The translations under genes and the position numbers were made by a program. Of a DNA stretch of 5,184 nucleotides, positions 1 through 5,184 are shown in pieces. Origin of the DNA: an uncultured bacterium (lineage in GTDB: Bacteria > Actinomycetota > Coriobacteriia > Coriobacteriales > Coriobacteriaceae); contig CAJMSO010000148.1 of NCBI GenBank assembly GCA_905216075.1, forward strand, positions 1-5,184, written 5' to 3'. Numbering within the stretch: position 1 is the first letter of the stretch; the number at the start of each line of letters is the position of its first letter. The notes below the pieces were generated by a model. That model had not been told where the DNA came from. It was given only the letters and a program-made list of their open reading frames with translations, and searched no databases.

Positions 1-120
1 CACAAGAAGCCCGCTGGCAAAGCCAATGCCATCGAGCACCATCGCCCCGGTCGCGTGCGCATGGGTCTGGGCCTGATCGGTCTGGGTCTTAAGACGCTCA
101 TTACCGGCAAGACGAAATAG
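1..120 (+). CDS. C-terminal end of an unidentified protein (5' end outside window)
   Basis: An open frame runs from the first base to a TAG at 118-120 and gives 39 residues. The tail is basic (HKKPAGKANAIEHHRPGRVR), followed by a short glycine/leucine-rich hydrophobic stretch (MGLGLIGLGLKTLI) and a basic end (TGKTK). This could be a membrane-proximal or amphipathic C-terminus, but I do not recognise the family and assign no function. The reading is supported by codon use like the neighbouring genes and by a strong intrinsic terminator starting 24 bases after the stop, so this is the last gene of its transcription unit. The gene cannot be identified without the upstream sequence. Confidence 0.7.
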   Translation, partial: HKKPAGKANAIEHHRPGRVRMGLGLIGLGLKTLITGKTK

Positions 121-122
121 TC

Positions 123-147
123 GTTTGTAGAAGCAGTTTGTAGAAGC
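123..147 (+). repeat. Short tandem duplication before the terminator
   Basis: GTTTGTAGAAGC occurs at 123-134 and again at 136-147, a 13-base period. The second copy runs into the base of the terminator stem. It looks like a local duplication in the 3' untranslated region, and no function is evident. Confidence 0.6.
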
Positions 148-187
148 GCCCCGCATTTGAGGAAAGCCTCGGATGCGGGGCGCTTTT
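144..187 (+). terminator. Rho-independent terminator of the upstream gene
   Basis: A perfect 13-bp stem is formed by AAGCGCCCCGCAT (144-156) and ATGCGGGGCGCTT (173-185). An inner GAGG/CCTC helix (159-162 with 167-170) sits around an AAAG loop, and the stem ends in a TTTT run at 184-187. It lies 24 bases after the stop at 120 and ends 46 bases before the methyltransferase start, so it separates the two genes transcriptionally. The T-run is short and the 3' arm carries it, which fits + strand termination. Confidence 0.93.
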
Positions 188-233
188 CCCTGCTACCATG
201 GTGCGAACAACAACGCGAATGACAGGCAGGAAT

Positions 234-1536
234 ATGAAGCTCACTATAGAATCGATGACCTACGGCGCCGACGGGCTGGCACACGCCGACAACGGCAAGG
301 CCGTCTTTGTGCAGGGCGCCGTGGCAGGCGACACCGTCGAGGCCGAGGTCGTACAGGACGGCAAGTCGTTCATGCGTGCCCGCACCACCGAGATTCTGGA
401 GCCAAGCCCCGATCGCATTCAGCCTCCCTGCCCCTTCGTGGGCATCTGCGGCGGCTGCTCGTGGGGCAATCTCTCACGCACGGCACAGCTCGCCGCCAAG
501 GAGCAAAATCTGCGCTCCACGCTCGAGCGTATCGGCAAGTTCAGCCCCGATCAAGTCGATGAACTGGTGCAACCCATCCGCCACACCAAGGATGATTGGG
601 GCTACCGCAATAAAATCGAACTCGAGCCGACCGTTGTAAACGGCCGCGTGCGTCTTGGCATGCACGGTGTCGATCCTCGCAAGATCGTGACCGTCGATTC
701 GTGCCCGTTGTTCGACAAACGCTTCCCCAAGGCACTCAAATCGGTCGTCGGCGCACTCAACTATCTAAGCGGCAGCCATGACTTGGGGCTCGAACGCGTG
801 GGCATTCGCGCATCACGCCGCACCAAGGCACTCGAGGTCGCACTCTGGACGCCCACAGGCTCTTTTCCGCGCTCGCAGGTCTCCCGCGTGCTGGCGGACG
901 CCGCTCACCCCACGAGCATCGTGCGCGTGATGAGCAAGGGCGAAAAGAAGGCCCGCCGTGTCTCCAAGGTGGAGATGCTCGCTGGAGAGGGCTCGTGGAC
1001 CGAGAACATCGCTGACGGCCAGATGCGCCTGTCCGCCCCATCCTTTTTCCAGGTCAATACCAAGGGCGCCGAGATTTTGATTGAGCTCGTTATGGACGCC
1101 CTCGACCCGCAGGAAGACGAGCTTGCCGTGGACCTGTACTGCGGTGCCGGCACCTTTACCCTGCCGCTGCGACTTTGTCGCTGCCGTCGAGGCCTACGGC
1201 CCCGCCGTGCGCGATCTACGCCGTAACCTGGAAATCAACAAGCTTGATAACGTCGACGTCATCGGCGGAGACGCGGTGCGCGAGTTCCCCGACCAGGATG
1301 CCGATGTCTTGGTGGTCGACCCGCCGCGTGCGGGCCTTGCGCCCGAGGCCATCGACCTCATCGCCAGCACGAGTGCGCGCGATGTCGCCTATGTGAGCTG
1401 CGACCCTGCCACCCTGGCGCGCGATCTCAAACGCTTTGTCGAAGAAGGCACCTTCTTCCCCGTAAAGATCACGCCAGTCGACCTGTTCCCACAAACCTTC
1501 CACTGCGAGACCGTCGTCCACCTTAGGCGCAACTAG
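234..1536 (+). pseudogene. rlmD: 23S rRNA (uracil-5-)-methyltransferase, RumA/RlmD family, frameshifted
   Basis: This family transfers a methyl group from S-adenosylmethionine to C5 of a uridine in 23S rRNA (U1939 for RlmD; Gram-positive RlmCD does U747 and U1939). The first part (234 to about 1169) has a TRAM-like N-terminus (residues 1-60), the Fe-S cysteines C66, C72, C75 and C157 (CPFVGICGGC and DSCPLF), FFQVN (271-275) and the SAM motif DLYCGAGTFTL (300-310). It then runs out of frame to a stop at 1224-1226. The second part (from 1171) continues in another frame with DPPRAG, the nucleophile in YVSCDP (TGC at 1399-1401), and the base Glu in HCETVV (GAG at 1507-1509). Joined, it would be about 433 residues, near normal length, but about four residues are missing at the junction. 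ATG 234 is preferred to ATG 198: AGG at 224-226 is well spaced, the family normally starts near MKL, and 198 lies against the terminator. The RlmD versus RlmCD assignment is not settled. The truncated product would lack both catalytic residues. Confidence 0.9.
1161..1176 (+). other. Frame-change site in the methyltransferase gene
   Basis: The upstream frame reads T-L-P-L up to 1169, and the downstream frame starts cleanly at GAC 1171 (DFVAAVEAYG). The frame moves by +1. In relatives such as E. coli RumA, recalled from memory, about six residues separate LPL from the V-x-x-V-E strand, whereas here there are two. A loss of 11 bases would account for both the frame change and the missing residues. 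A sequencing error or a one-base insertion would not explain the missing residues. No slippery heptamer or downstream stimulator is obvious, so programmed frameshifting is unlikely. Confidence 0.75.
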
Positions 1537-1573
1537 ACTGTTTGCCCAAGACCACGCCCGATGATTTTTCTGA

Positions 1574-1621
1574 GACGGGGATAAAAATAAATTTGCTCCG
1601 AATGATTATTTAATCCCCGTC
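1574..1621. repeat. GC-capped long inverted repeat (GACGGGGAT / ATCCCCGTC)
   Basis: GACGGGGAT (1574-1582) pairs perfectly with ATCCCCGTC (1613-1621). Inside this, AATAA (1586-1590) can pair with TTATT (1606-1610), leaving a short loop around 1591-1605. It starts 37 bases after the methyltransferase stop. Neither side has a convincing T-run, so it is a poor intrinsic terminator; it looks more like a mobile palindromic intergenic repeat or an IS-related end. It shares the GGGGAC/GTCCCC theme with the neighbouring hairpin. Confidence 0.6.
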
Positions 1622-1637
1622 CCGAAATTGAACCGTC

Positions 1638-1674
1638 CCCCCATTTCTTGAACATTAGAAATGGGGGCTTCTTT
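1638..1674 (+). terminator. Possible intrinsic terminator / palindromic repeat
   Basis: CCCCCATTTCT (1638-1648) and AGAAATGGGGG (1657-1667) form a perfect 11-bp stem with an 8-base loop, followed by the T-rich CTTCTTT (1668-1674). It could end + strand transcription from the methyltransferase gene, about 100 bases after its stop. The tail is interrupted by C residues. The flanking ACCGTCCCC matches the preceding repeat, so it may instead be part of a repeat element. Confidence 0.4.
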
Positions 1675-2004
1675 ATGGACGGGAGAGTCAGGCACGACGC
1701 CACGCTGAGGACTCTTGCAGCAGAGCTTTGCGACAGGGGGTACGGGCGCGCCGAAGGCCGGCGGGAGGCCGAAGGGTGCCCGGACCCGGCCGGGGCCAGC
1801 GGCGTGCGAGGGCAAGCTCATGCGACGGAGCTGCTGCCCGGGCGCCTGAAGGACGAGTTCTACAGGAACCGGACGTGGCGGAGCTTCGAGGAGTTCAAGC
1901 GGGACCTCGACGCCTACACCGTTCACTGGAACAAGAGGAGGCAGGTTAAGCAAAAGGGACTGACCCCGGAGGAGTTCCGGAATCAGTCCCCATGTGCGGC
2001 ATAG
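1675..2004 (+). pseudogene. IS3-family transposase remnant (OrfA start joined to OrfB C-terminus)
   Basis: ATG 1675 lies 7 bases after a GGGGG tract that could act as a weak ribosome site; a TTG at 1648 would extend the frame but sits inside a hairpin. The frame has 109 codons. Residues 1 to about 30 (RHDATLRTLAAELCDRGYG) resemble the helix-turn-helix start of IS3 OrfA proteins. From 1843 onward (RLKDEFYRNRTW, then FEEFKRDLDAYTVHWNKRR and LTPEEFRNQ) it is the C-terminal end of an IS3 OrfB integrase, and the Glu in ATELLPGRLKDEF sits where the third catalytic acid of the DDE triad belongs. Between them the text is low-complexity. GGRPKG, typical of the end of OrfA, appears in another frame at 1760-1777. 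At least one internal deletion and one or more frame changes have occurred. Intact proteins would be about 100 and 280 residues. Confidence 0.72.
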
Positions 2005-2013
2005 GCCGCTAAT

Positions 2014-2043
2014 TGACCCGTCTAAGTTTCGGGGCGCAGTTCA
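2014..2043. repeat. Right terminal inverted repeat of the IS3-type remnant
   Basis: Read on the - strand this begins TGAACTGCGCCCCGAAACTT and continues AGACGGGTCA. IS3/IS150-group ends are typically TG(A/T)ACTG followed by a C-rich block, AAA and a TTAGAC or TTGGAC core (recalled family pattern). It lies 10 bases after the transposase stop, the normal position for the right end. Confidence 0.65.
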
Positions 2044-2050
2044 TTTCAGC

Positions 2051-2118
2051 GCCGCCCGAGAAAGCTAAACGCCTTCTGACAGGTTGTCTCGGACACGGGG
2101 CGGCCGCCTCGACCGCCC
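2051..2118. repeat. Nested, competing GC-rich inverted repeats
   Basis: GCCGCCC (2051-2057) can pair with GGGCGGC (2098-2104), with GAGA (2058-2061) and TCTC (2087-2090) pairing inside. Alternatively GGGCGG (2098-2103) pairs with CCGCCC (2113-2118) around a 9-base loop. Both use the same 2098-2104 segment. There is no T-run and no coding sense. With the IS remnant on one side and the operon end on the other, this may be 3' structure of the sugar operon transcript or leftover mobile DNA. Confidence 0.4.
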
Positions 2119-2130
2119 TCGGCCTTCATC

Positions 2131-2171
2131 CACCTCAACTGCACCTCAATTACATAGAGCTGATTGAGGTG
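2131..2171 (-). repeat. CACCTCAA repeats and hairpin just after the PTS gene stop
   Basis: CACCTCAA occurs at 2131-2138 and 2142-2149 (11-base spacing), and its inverse ATTGAGGTG is at 2163-2171. CACCTCAAT (2142-2150) with ATTGAGGTG gives a perfect 9-bp stem and a 12-base loop, beginning 9 bases beyond the PTS stop on the - strand. The position suits a transcript end or 3' stabiliser, but no T-run follows on the - strand, so I do not call it an intrinsic terminator. Confidence 0.5.
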
Positions 2172-2179
2172 GGCGCAAG

Positions 2180-3628
2180 CTAGCGGGCGCCTTCCTCGTC
2201 GTCGTTGGGTCGGTAGGTGATGAACTCGATAACAAAGGCCAGGACGGCAGAGACGAGCGCGGCGATGATCGCGAAGATCATGTGGGAGATCCCGGCGCTA
2301 CCAGGGGTCCCGTCGATGAAGTTGAGCAGGTTGAAGACACCGAGGCCGCCCGAGATGTACATGAGGGCGCCCGTCATTCCCACGATGGCGCCGCCCACGG
2401 CGGAGCTCAAGCATGCCACGACGAACGCGCGCTTGTTGGGGAGGGCGATGCCGTAGATGCCCGGCTCGGTGACGCCGAAGAAGAAGGCGGAGATCATCGC
2501 GGGAAGGGCGATGCCGCGGAAGCGCTCGTCCTTGTTTCTGAGGTACATGGCAAAGATGACCGCTCCGAGCGCGAACCCATGGCCGATGGTGGCGGCGAGC
2601 ACGCTGTCGTGGCCGAGGGTATTCAGGTTCATGATGGAGATGGGGATGAGGCTCCAGTGGAAGCCAAAGATGACGAGGCACATCCACAGTCCGCCGACCA
2701 GGGCGCTGCCCAAGACGGAACCAACCACGGGAAGCTGGAAGATGAACGAGAACGCCGCGCTCAGCAGGTTGGTGATGAGGGTGGCCACCGGGCCGATGAT
2801 GAGGTAGCCCAAGACGATGGAGACCGTCATCGTGGCGAGCGGGACGAGGAACATCTTGAGCGCAGCCGGCATCCAGCTCTTGAGCCAGCGCTCAAGGATA
2901 GAGCCGAACCACACCATGAGAAGGACGGGGATCACCGAGCTCACGTAGCCGGACACGGGCATGATGATGGGGATCCCGAGGGCGGTGGCGTACCACAAGA
3001 ACGTGCCGGCCACGCCGAGGTCGATGCTGCCGAGCGCCTCGCCCGAGGTCAGGGCGACCATCGTCGGGTAGAGGAGCGCCACGCCGATTGCCACGCCAGT
3101 GAACTCGTTCATGCGGAACTTGCGCGCGGCACTGAACGCCAGGGCGACGGGAAGGAAGTAGAAGAAGCCGTCAGCCACGGTGTAGAGCAGCGTGTAGAGG
3201 CCGTCGTTTGCAAAGGCCGGGACGAAGTAGGTGATGAGGGCAAGCAGTCCCTTCATGATGCCTGCGGCGGCAAGCGGTCCCAAGATGGGCTGGAAGATGC
3301 CAGAGATGAGGTCGATGATGACGGAGGCAACGGTCTTATCGCCCTGGGGCTCGTCGTCGGCGCTTGCGCCGCTCGAGAAGTTGCCGGCCTCCATGACCGC
3401 GTCGTAGACGTCCTCGACGATGTTACCCACGACCACCTGGTACTGGCCGTTGGCCTGGATGACCTGGATGACGCCCTTGAGGGTCTCAATCTTGGCCGTG
3501 TTGGCGCGGGACTCGTCCTTGAGCTTGAAGCGCACGCGCGTGATGCAGTGCGCGACGCTGGCGACGTTCTCGACGCCGCCTACGTTCTCGAGTATGGATC
3601 TGGCCAGGTCGTCGTATTTTTCAGCCAT
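2180..3628 (-). CDS. PTS beta-glucoside-type permease, EIIBC component
   Basis: This is an inner-membrane sugar phosphotransferase permease that takes up a beta-glucoside and phosphorylates it at C6. At 482 residues it has an EIIB domain (about 1-80) with the phosphorylated cysteine C28 in HCITRVRFKL, an acidic linker (84-98), and an EIIC membrane domain (about 100-472). EIIC has many hydrophobic segments (for example 103-135, 177-193, 203-240, 258-292, 346-362, 401-425, 446-470). It also has the conserved FGFHWSLIPI (321-330) and GVTEPGIYG (385-393), the sugar-binding/gating signature of the glucose/glucoside superfamily. The protein ends in a short polar tail (RPNDDEEGAR), so the EIIA domain that makes BglF/BglP-type EIIBCA proteins about 620 residues is absent. 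Start ATG is at 3628, preceded by AAGGAG six bases away. It follows the GH1 gene by 31 bases on the same strand, so the substrate should be a beta-glucoside such as cellobiose, arbutin or salicin. The exact sugar cannot be read from the sequence. Confidence 0.95.
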   Translation of the reverse strand: MAEKYDDLARSILENVGGVENVASVAHCITRVRFKLKDESRANTAKIETLKGVIQVIQANGQYQVVVGNIVEDVYDAVMEAGNFSSGASADDEPQGDKTVASVIIDLISGIFQPILGPLAAAGIMKGLLALITYFVPAFANDGLYTLLYTVADGFFYFLPVALAFSAARKFRMNEFTGVAIGVALLYPTMVALTSGEALGSIDLGVAGTFLWYATALGIPIIMPVSGYVSSVIPVLLMVWFGSILERWLKSWMPAALKMFLVPLATMTVSIVLGYLIIGPVATLITNLLSAAFSFIFQLPVVGSVLGSALVGGLWMCLVIFGFHWSLIPISIMNLNTLGHDSVLAATIGHGFALGAVIFAMYLRNKDERFRGIALPAMISAFFFGVTEPGIYGIALPNKRAFVVACLSSAVGGAIVGMTGALMYISGGLGVFNLLNFIDGTPGSAGISHMIFAIIAALVSAVLAFVIEFITYRPNDDEEGAR

Positions 3629-3634
3629 TATTTT

Positions 3635-3640
3635 CTCCTT
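3635..3640 (-). promoter_or_regulatory. Ribosome binding site of the EIIBC gene
   Basis: The - strand reads AAGGAG, then six bases (AAAATA), then ATG at 3628. This strong Shine-Dalgarno fixes the start and lies in the 31-base gap after the GH1 stop, where no promoter or terminator is visible. This supports translation of both genes from one transcript. Confidence 0.88.
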
Positions 3641-3659
3641 AGTGATATTGCCCGGGCGG

Positions 3660-5090
3660 CTAGCCCAGGTCGCCTCCGTTGGTGGCGATGGCCTGTTGGT
3701 ACCAGTAGAAGCTCTTCTTGCGCCTGCGCTCGAGCGTGCCGTTGCCCAGGTTGTCGCGGTCCACGTAGATGAAGCCGTAGCGCTTCTCCATCTCGCCGGA
3801 GCCCGCGCTCACGAGGTCGATCGGCCCCCAGGTGGTGTAGCCGAGCATCTCGACGCCGTCCTGTTCGATGGCGTCGCGCATGGCCTCTATGTGCTCGCGC
3901 AGGTAGGCGATGCGGTAGTCGTCCTCGATCGTGCCGTCGGGAAGCACCTCGTCATAGGCGCCGAGGCCGTTCTCCACCACAAAGAGCGGCTTCTGGTAGC
4001 GGTCCCAGAGGTCGTTGATCGTGATGCGGAATCCCAGCGGGTCGATGACCCAGCCCCAGTCGCTCGTGCGCACGTAGGGGTTCTCCACGCCGGCGAAGGC
4101 GTTGCCCTCGGCGACGCCGCCCACAGAATCGGGGTCGCCCGCGGTGCAGCGCGAGGAGTAGTAGCTAAACGAGATGAAGTCGACGGTGTTCTCCGCAAGG
4201 ATGCGCTCGTCCTCGGCGGTCATGCCCACGTCGATGCCCTCGCGCTCGAGCATCTTGAGCGCGTAGCCGGGGTAGCGACCGCGCGCCTGCACGTCCACGA
4301 AGAAGAGGTCCTCCTGGTTCTTGACCTGCGCCGCGCGAACGTCCTCGGGGCGGCAGGAGTAGGGGTAGTAGCTTCCCGCGGCGAGCATGCAGCCCACCTT
4401 GTTCTCCGGATCGACCTCGTGGGCGATCTTGGTGGCCCAGGCGCTCGCCACGAGCTCGTTGTGCGCGGCGCGGTACTCGGCCTCGCGGGCATTCTCCCCG
4501 GGCTCGAGGACGATGCCGGCACCCATGAAGGGACGGTGCAAGATCATGTTCATCTCGTTGAACGTGATCCACCAGCGCACGAGGCCGCGGTAGCGGTTGA
4601 AGAGCACCGTCACAAGCCGCTTGTAGAGCTCGATAAGGGTGCGGTTTCGCCAGGCGCCGTACTTCTTGACGAGGTGGATGGGGCAGTCGAAGTGCGTGAT
4701 GGTCACGAGGGGCTCGATGCCGTGCTCGCGGCAGCAGCGGAACACGTCCTCGTAGAAGGCGAGCCCGGCCTCGTTGGGCTCCTCCTCGTCGCCATTGGGG
4801 AAGATGCGGCTCCAGGCGATGGAGAGGCGAAAGACCTTAAAGCCCATCTCCGCGAAGAGGGCTATGTCCTCGCGGTAGTGGTGGTAGAAGTCGATGCCCG
4901 TCTGGGCCGGGTAGTAGTACCCGGGCTCAAAGTCGAGCATGCGCCTCAGGCCGCGGCTTACGTCGTTGCGCTCCGGCTCGTGTGGGATGACGTCGACGTT
5001 GGCAAGGCCGCGGCCGCCCTCGTCATAACCTCCCTCGCATTGGTTGGCGGCGGTGGCTCCTCCCCAAAGGAACCCTTTTGGAAATGGCAT
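3660..5090 (-). CDS. Glycoside hydrolase family 1, 6-phospho-beta-glucosidase
   Basis: This cytoplasmic enzyme cleaves 6-phospho-beta-glucosides delivered by the PTS into glucose 6-phosphate and an aglycone or sugar. At 476 residues it is a full-length GH1 TIM barrel. It has the N-terminal signature FLWGGATAANQCEGG (7-21), acid/base E179 in TFNEMN, and nucleophile E373 in VVENGLG. The phospho-sugar pocket is S428, K436 and Y438 within a stretch ending GEMEKRYGFIYVDRD; the KRYG pattern distinguishes 6-phospho-glycosidases from plain beta-glucosidases. There is no signal peptide, consistent with an intracellular phosphorylated substrate. The start is the canonical MPFPKGFLWG, with AGGAGG four bases upstream. 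It is the first gene of a two-gene operon, 31 bases ahead of the EIIBC permease. All key residues are present and nothing suggests damage. The family call is secure. Phospho-glucoside rather than phospho-galactoside specificity rests on similarity to BglA-type enzymes and the beta-glucoside-type permease. Confidence 0.96.
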   Translation of the reverse strand: MPFPKGFLWGGATAANQCEGGYDEGGRGLANVDVIPHEPERNDVSRGLRRMLDFEPGYYYPAQTGIDFYHHYREDIALFAEMGFKVFRLSIAWSRIFPNGDEEEPNEAGLAFYEDVFRCCREHGIEPLVTITHFDCPIHLVKKYGAWRNRTLIELYKRLVTVLFNRYRGLVRWWITFNEMNMILHRPFMGAGIVLEPGENAREAEYRAAHNELVASAWATKIAHEVDPENKVGCMLAAGSYYPYSCRPEDVRAAQVKNQEDLFFVDVQARGRYPGYALKMLEREGIDVGMTAEDERILAENTVDFISFSYYSSRCTAGDPDSVGGVAEGNAFAGVENPYVRTSDWGWVIDPLGFRITINDLWDRYQKPLFVVENGLGAYDEVLPDGTIEDDYRIAYLREHIEAMRDAIEQDGVEMLGYTTWGPIDLVSAGSGEMEKRYGFIYVDRDNLGNGTLERRRKKSFYWYQQAIATNGGDLG

Positions 5091-5094
5091 GGTG

Positions 5095-5100
5095 CCTCCT
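5095..5100 (-). promoter_or_regulatory. Ribosome binding site of the GH1 gene
   Basis: The - strand reads AGGAGG, then CACC, then ATG at 5090. It is a near-perfect Shine-Dalgarno with slightly short spacing, and it fixes the start at the canonical GH1 N-terminus. Confidence 0.88.
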
Positions 5101-5108
5101 TCTCTCTG

Positions 5109-5145
5109 GCGCCCCCATCTCTGCGGGGGACGCTTTATAACGTCC
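5109..5145 (-). promoter_or_regulatory. Overlapping hairpins in the 5' leader of the beta-glucoside operon
   Basis: Two helices compete. A GC helix pairs 5109-5116 (GCGCCCCC) with 5125-5133 (GGGGGACGC, one bulged A). The other pairs 5128-5132 (GGACG) with 5141-5145 (CGTCC) around an A/T-rich loop. Both use 5128-5132, so only one can form at a time. The GC helix ends eight bases before the ribosome binding site. Beta-glucoside operons are often controlled by BglG/LicT-type antitermination in such leaders, but I see neither the RAT consensus nor a T-run after the GC helix, so a regulatory role is only a possibility. The TATAAA in the - strand loop could alternatively be a -10 element, but no fitting -35 is present. 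Confidence 0.35.
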
Positions 5146-5184
5146 TTGCGGCCTCGCGCGCCGGGCCCGTGGCCCTTTCCCTGA

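Larger units (their letters stand above)
1675..2043 (+). mobile_element. Decayed IS3-family insertion sequence remnant
   Basis: The remnant consists of a collapsed transposase reading frame (1675-2004) followed by a right terminal inverted repeat (2014-2043) of the kind seen in IS3/IS150-group elements. A full element would be well over 1 kb; here only about 370 bases remain, so most of OrfA and OrfB is gone. The left end is not clear: GACGGGA at 1678-1684 resembles the inner part of the terminal repeat read inwards, but the outer TGAACTG-like tip is not in register. No target-site duplication is recognisable. The element cannot transpose on its own. Confidence 0.7.

Noticed and set aside
191..199. 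TGCTACCAT as an extended -10 promoter for the methyltransferase gene
   Set aside because: TGnTACCAT is suggestive, but no -35 is present (the region is terminator stem) and the hexamer matches only 4 of 6, so it is not listed as a feature.
198..233. Upstream ATG at 198 as the methyltransferase start
   Set aside because: It has no Shine-Dalgarno, lies 11 bases after the terminator T-run, and adds 12 residues (MVRTTTRMTGRN) not typical of the family. ATG 234 has a spaced AGG and gives the usual N-terminus.
1161..1180. Programmed +1 frameshift in the methyltransferase gene
   Set aside because: There is no slippery codon or stop context, and residues appear to be missing at the junction, which a programmed shift would not explain.
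2044..2179. tRNA or small RNA gene in the gap after the IS remnant
   Set aside because: Several short helices can form, but there is no cloverleaf, no T-loop consensus (GTTCRANNC) and no promoter-plus-terminator arrangement.
2282..3772. Long + strand open frame (496 codons) opposite the permease and the end of the GH1 gene
   Set aside because: It is the antisense shadow of two well-supported genes. The product is a low-complexity mix of H, D, E, G, A and R with no recognisable domain, and it crosses the boundary between the two genes. Long antisense frames are expected in GC-rich coding DNA.
5101..5184. BglG/LicT-type RAT antiterminator site in the operon leader
   Set aside because: I looked for the GGATTGTTACTG...GGCAAAACC pattern and found no adequate match in the available 84 bases; it could lie beyond the window.
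1..5184. CRISPR array, phage defence module or biosynthetic cluster
   Set aside because: No regularly spaced repeats exist, and every coding region is accounted for by the methyltransferase, IS remnant, PTS and GH1 genes plus one partial tail.

Overview
The window is high-GC bacterial DNA with an ordinary chromosomal layout. The protein style (RumA/TrmA-type methyltransferase, 6-phospho-beta-glucosidase with a partner PTS permease, IS3-type debris) and base composition suggest an actinobacterial gut commensal, most likely Coriobacteriia of the Collinsella type. That placement is my inference from style, not a database match.

Left part (1-1536, + strand): the last 39 codons of an unidentified gene end at 120 and are followed by a very clear intrinsic terminator (144-187). 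Next comes a 23S rRNA uracil-5-methyltransferase gene of the RlmD/RlmCD (RumA) family, 234-1536. It is interrupted by a frame change at about 1170, exactly where about four residues expected in the family are missing. The N-terminal TRAM, Fe-S and central parts lie in one frame, and the catalytic Cys/Glu part lies in another. As read, the gene is broken.

Middle part (1537-2179): about 640 bases with no intact gene. It holds two GC-capped inverted repeats sharing a GGGGAC/GTCCCC theme (1574-1667). It also holds a decayed IS3-family insertion sequence, in which a helix-turn-helix OrfA start is joined to the extreme C-terminus of the OrfB integrase, with a recognisable right terminal inverted repeat at 2014-2043. 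After that come short inverted and direct repeats up to the end of the next operon.

Right part (2180-5184, - strand): a two-gene beta-glucoside utilisation operon reading right to left. The promoter-proximal gene is a GH1 6-phospho-beta-glucosidase (3660-5090). After a 31-base gap comes a PTS EIIBC permease (2180-3628) that lacks a fused EIIA domain. Together they would import and phosphorylate aryl- or alkyl-beta-glucosides or cellobiose-like sugars, then hydrolyse the 6-phosphosugar in the cytoplasm. The EIIA phosphate donor must be encoded elsewhere. The 5' leader of the operon (5101-5145) contains two overlapping, mutually exclusive hairpins.

I see no sign of a novel multi-gene system. 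The points most worth a second look are the broken methyltransferase gene, the repeat/IS graveyard between it and the sugar operon, and the operon leader.
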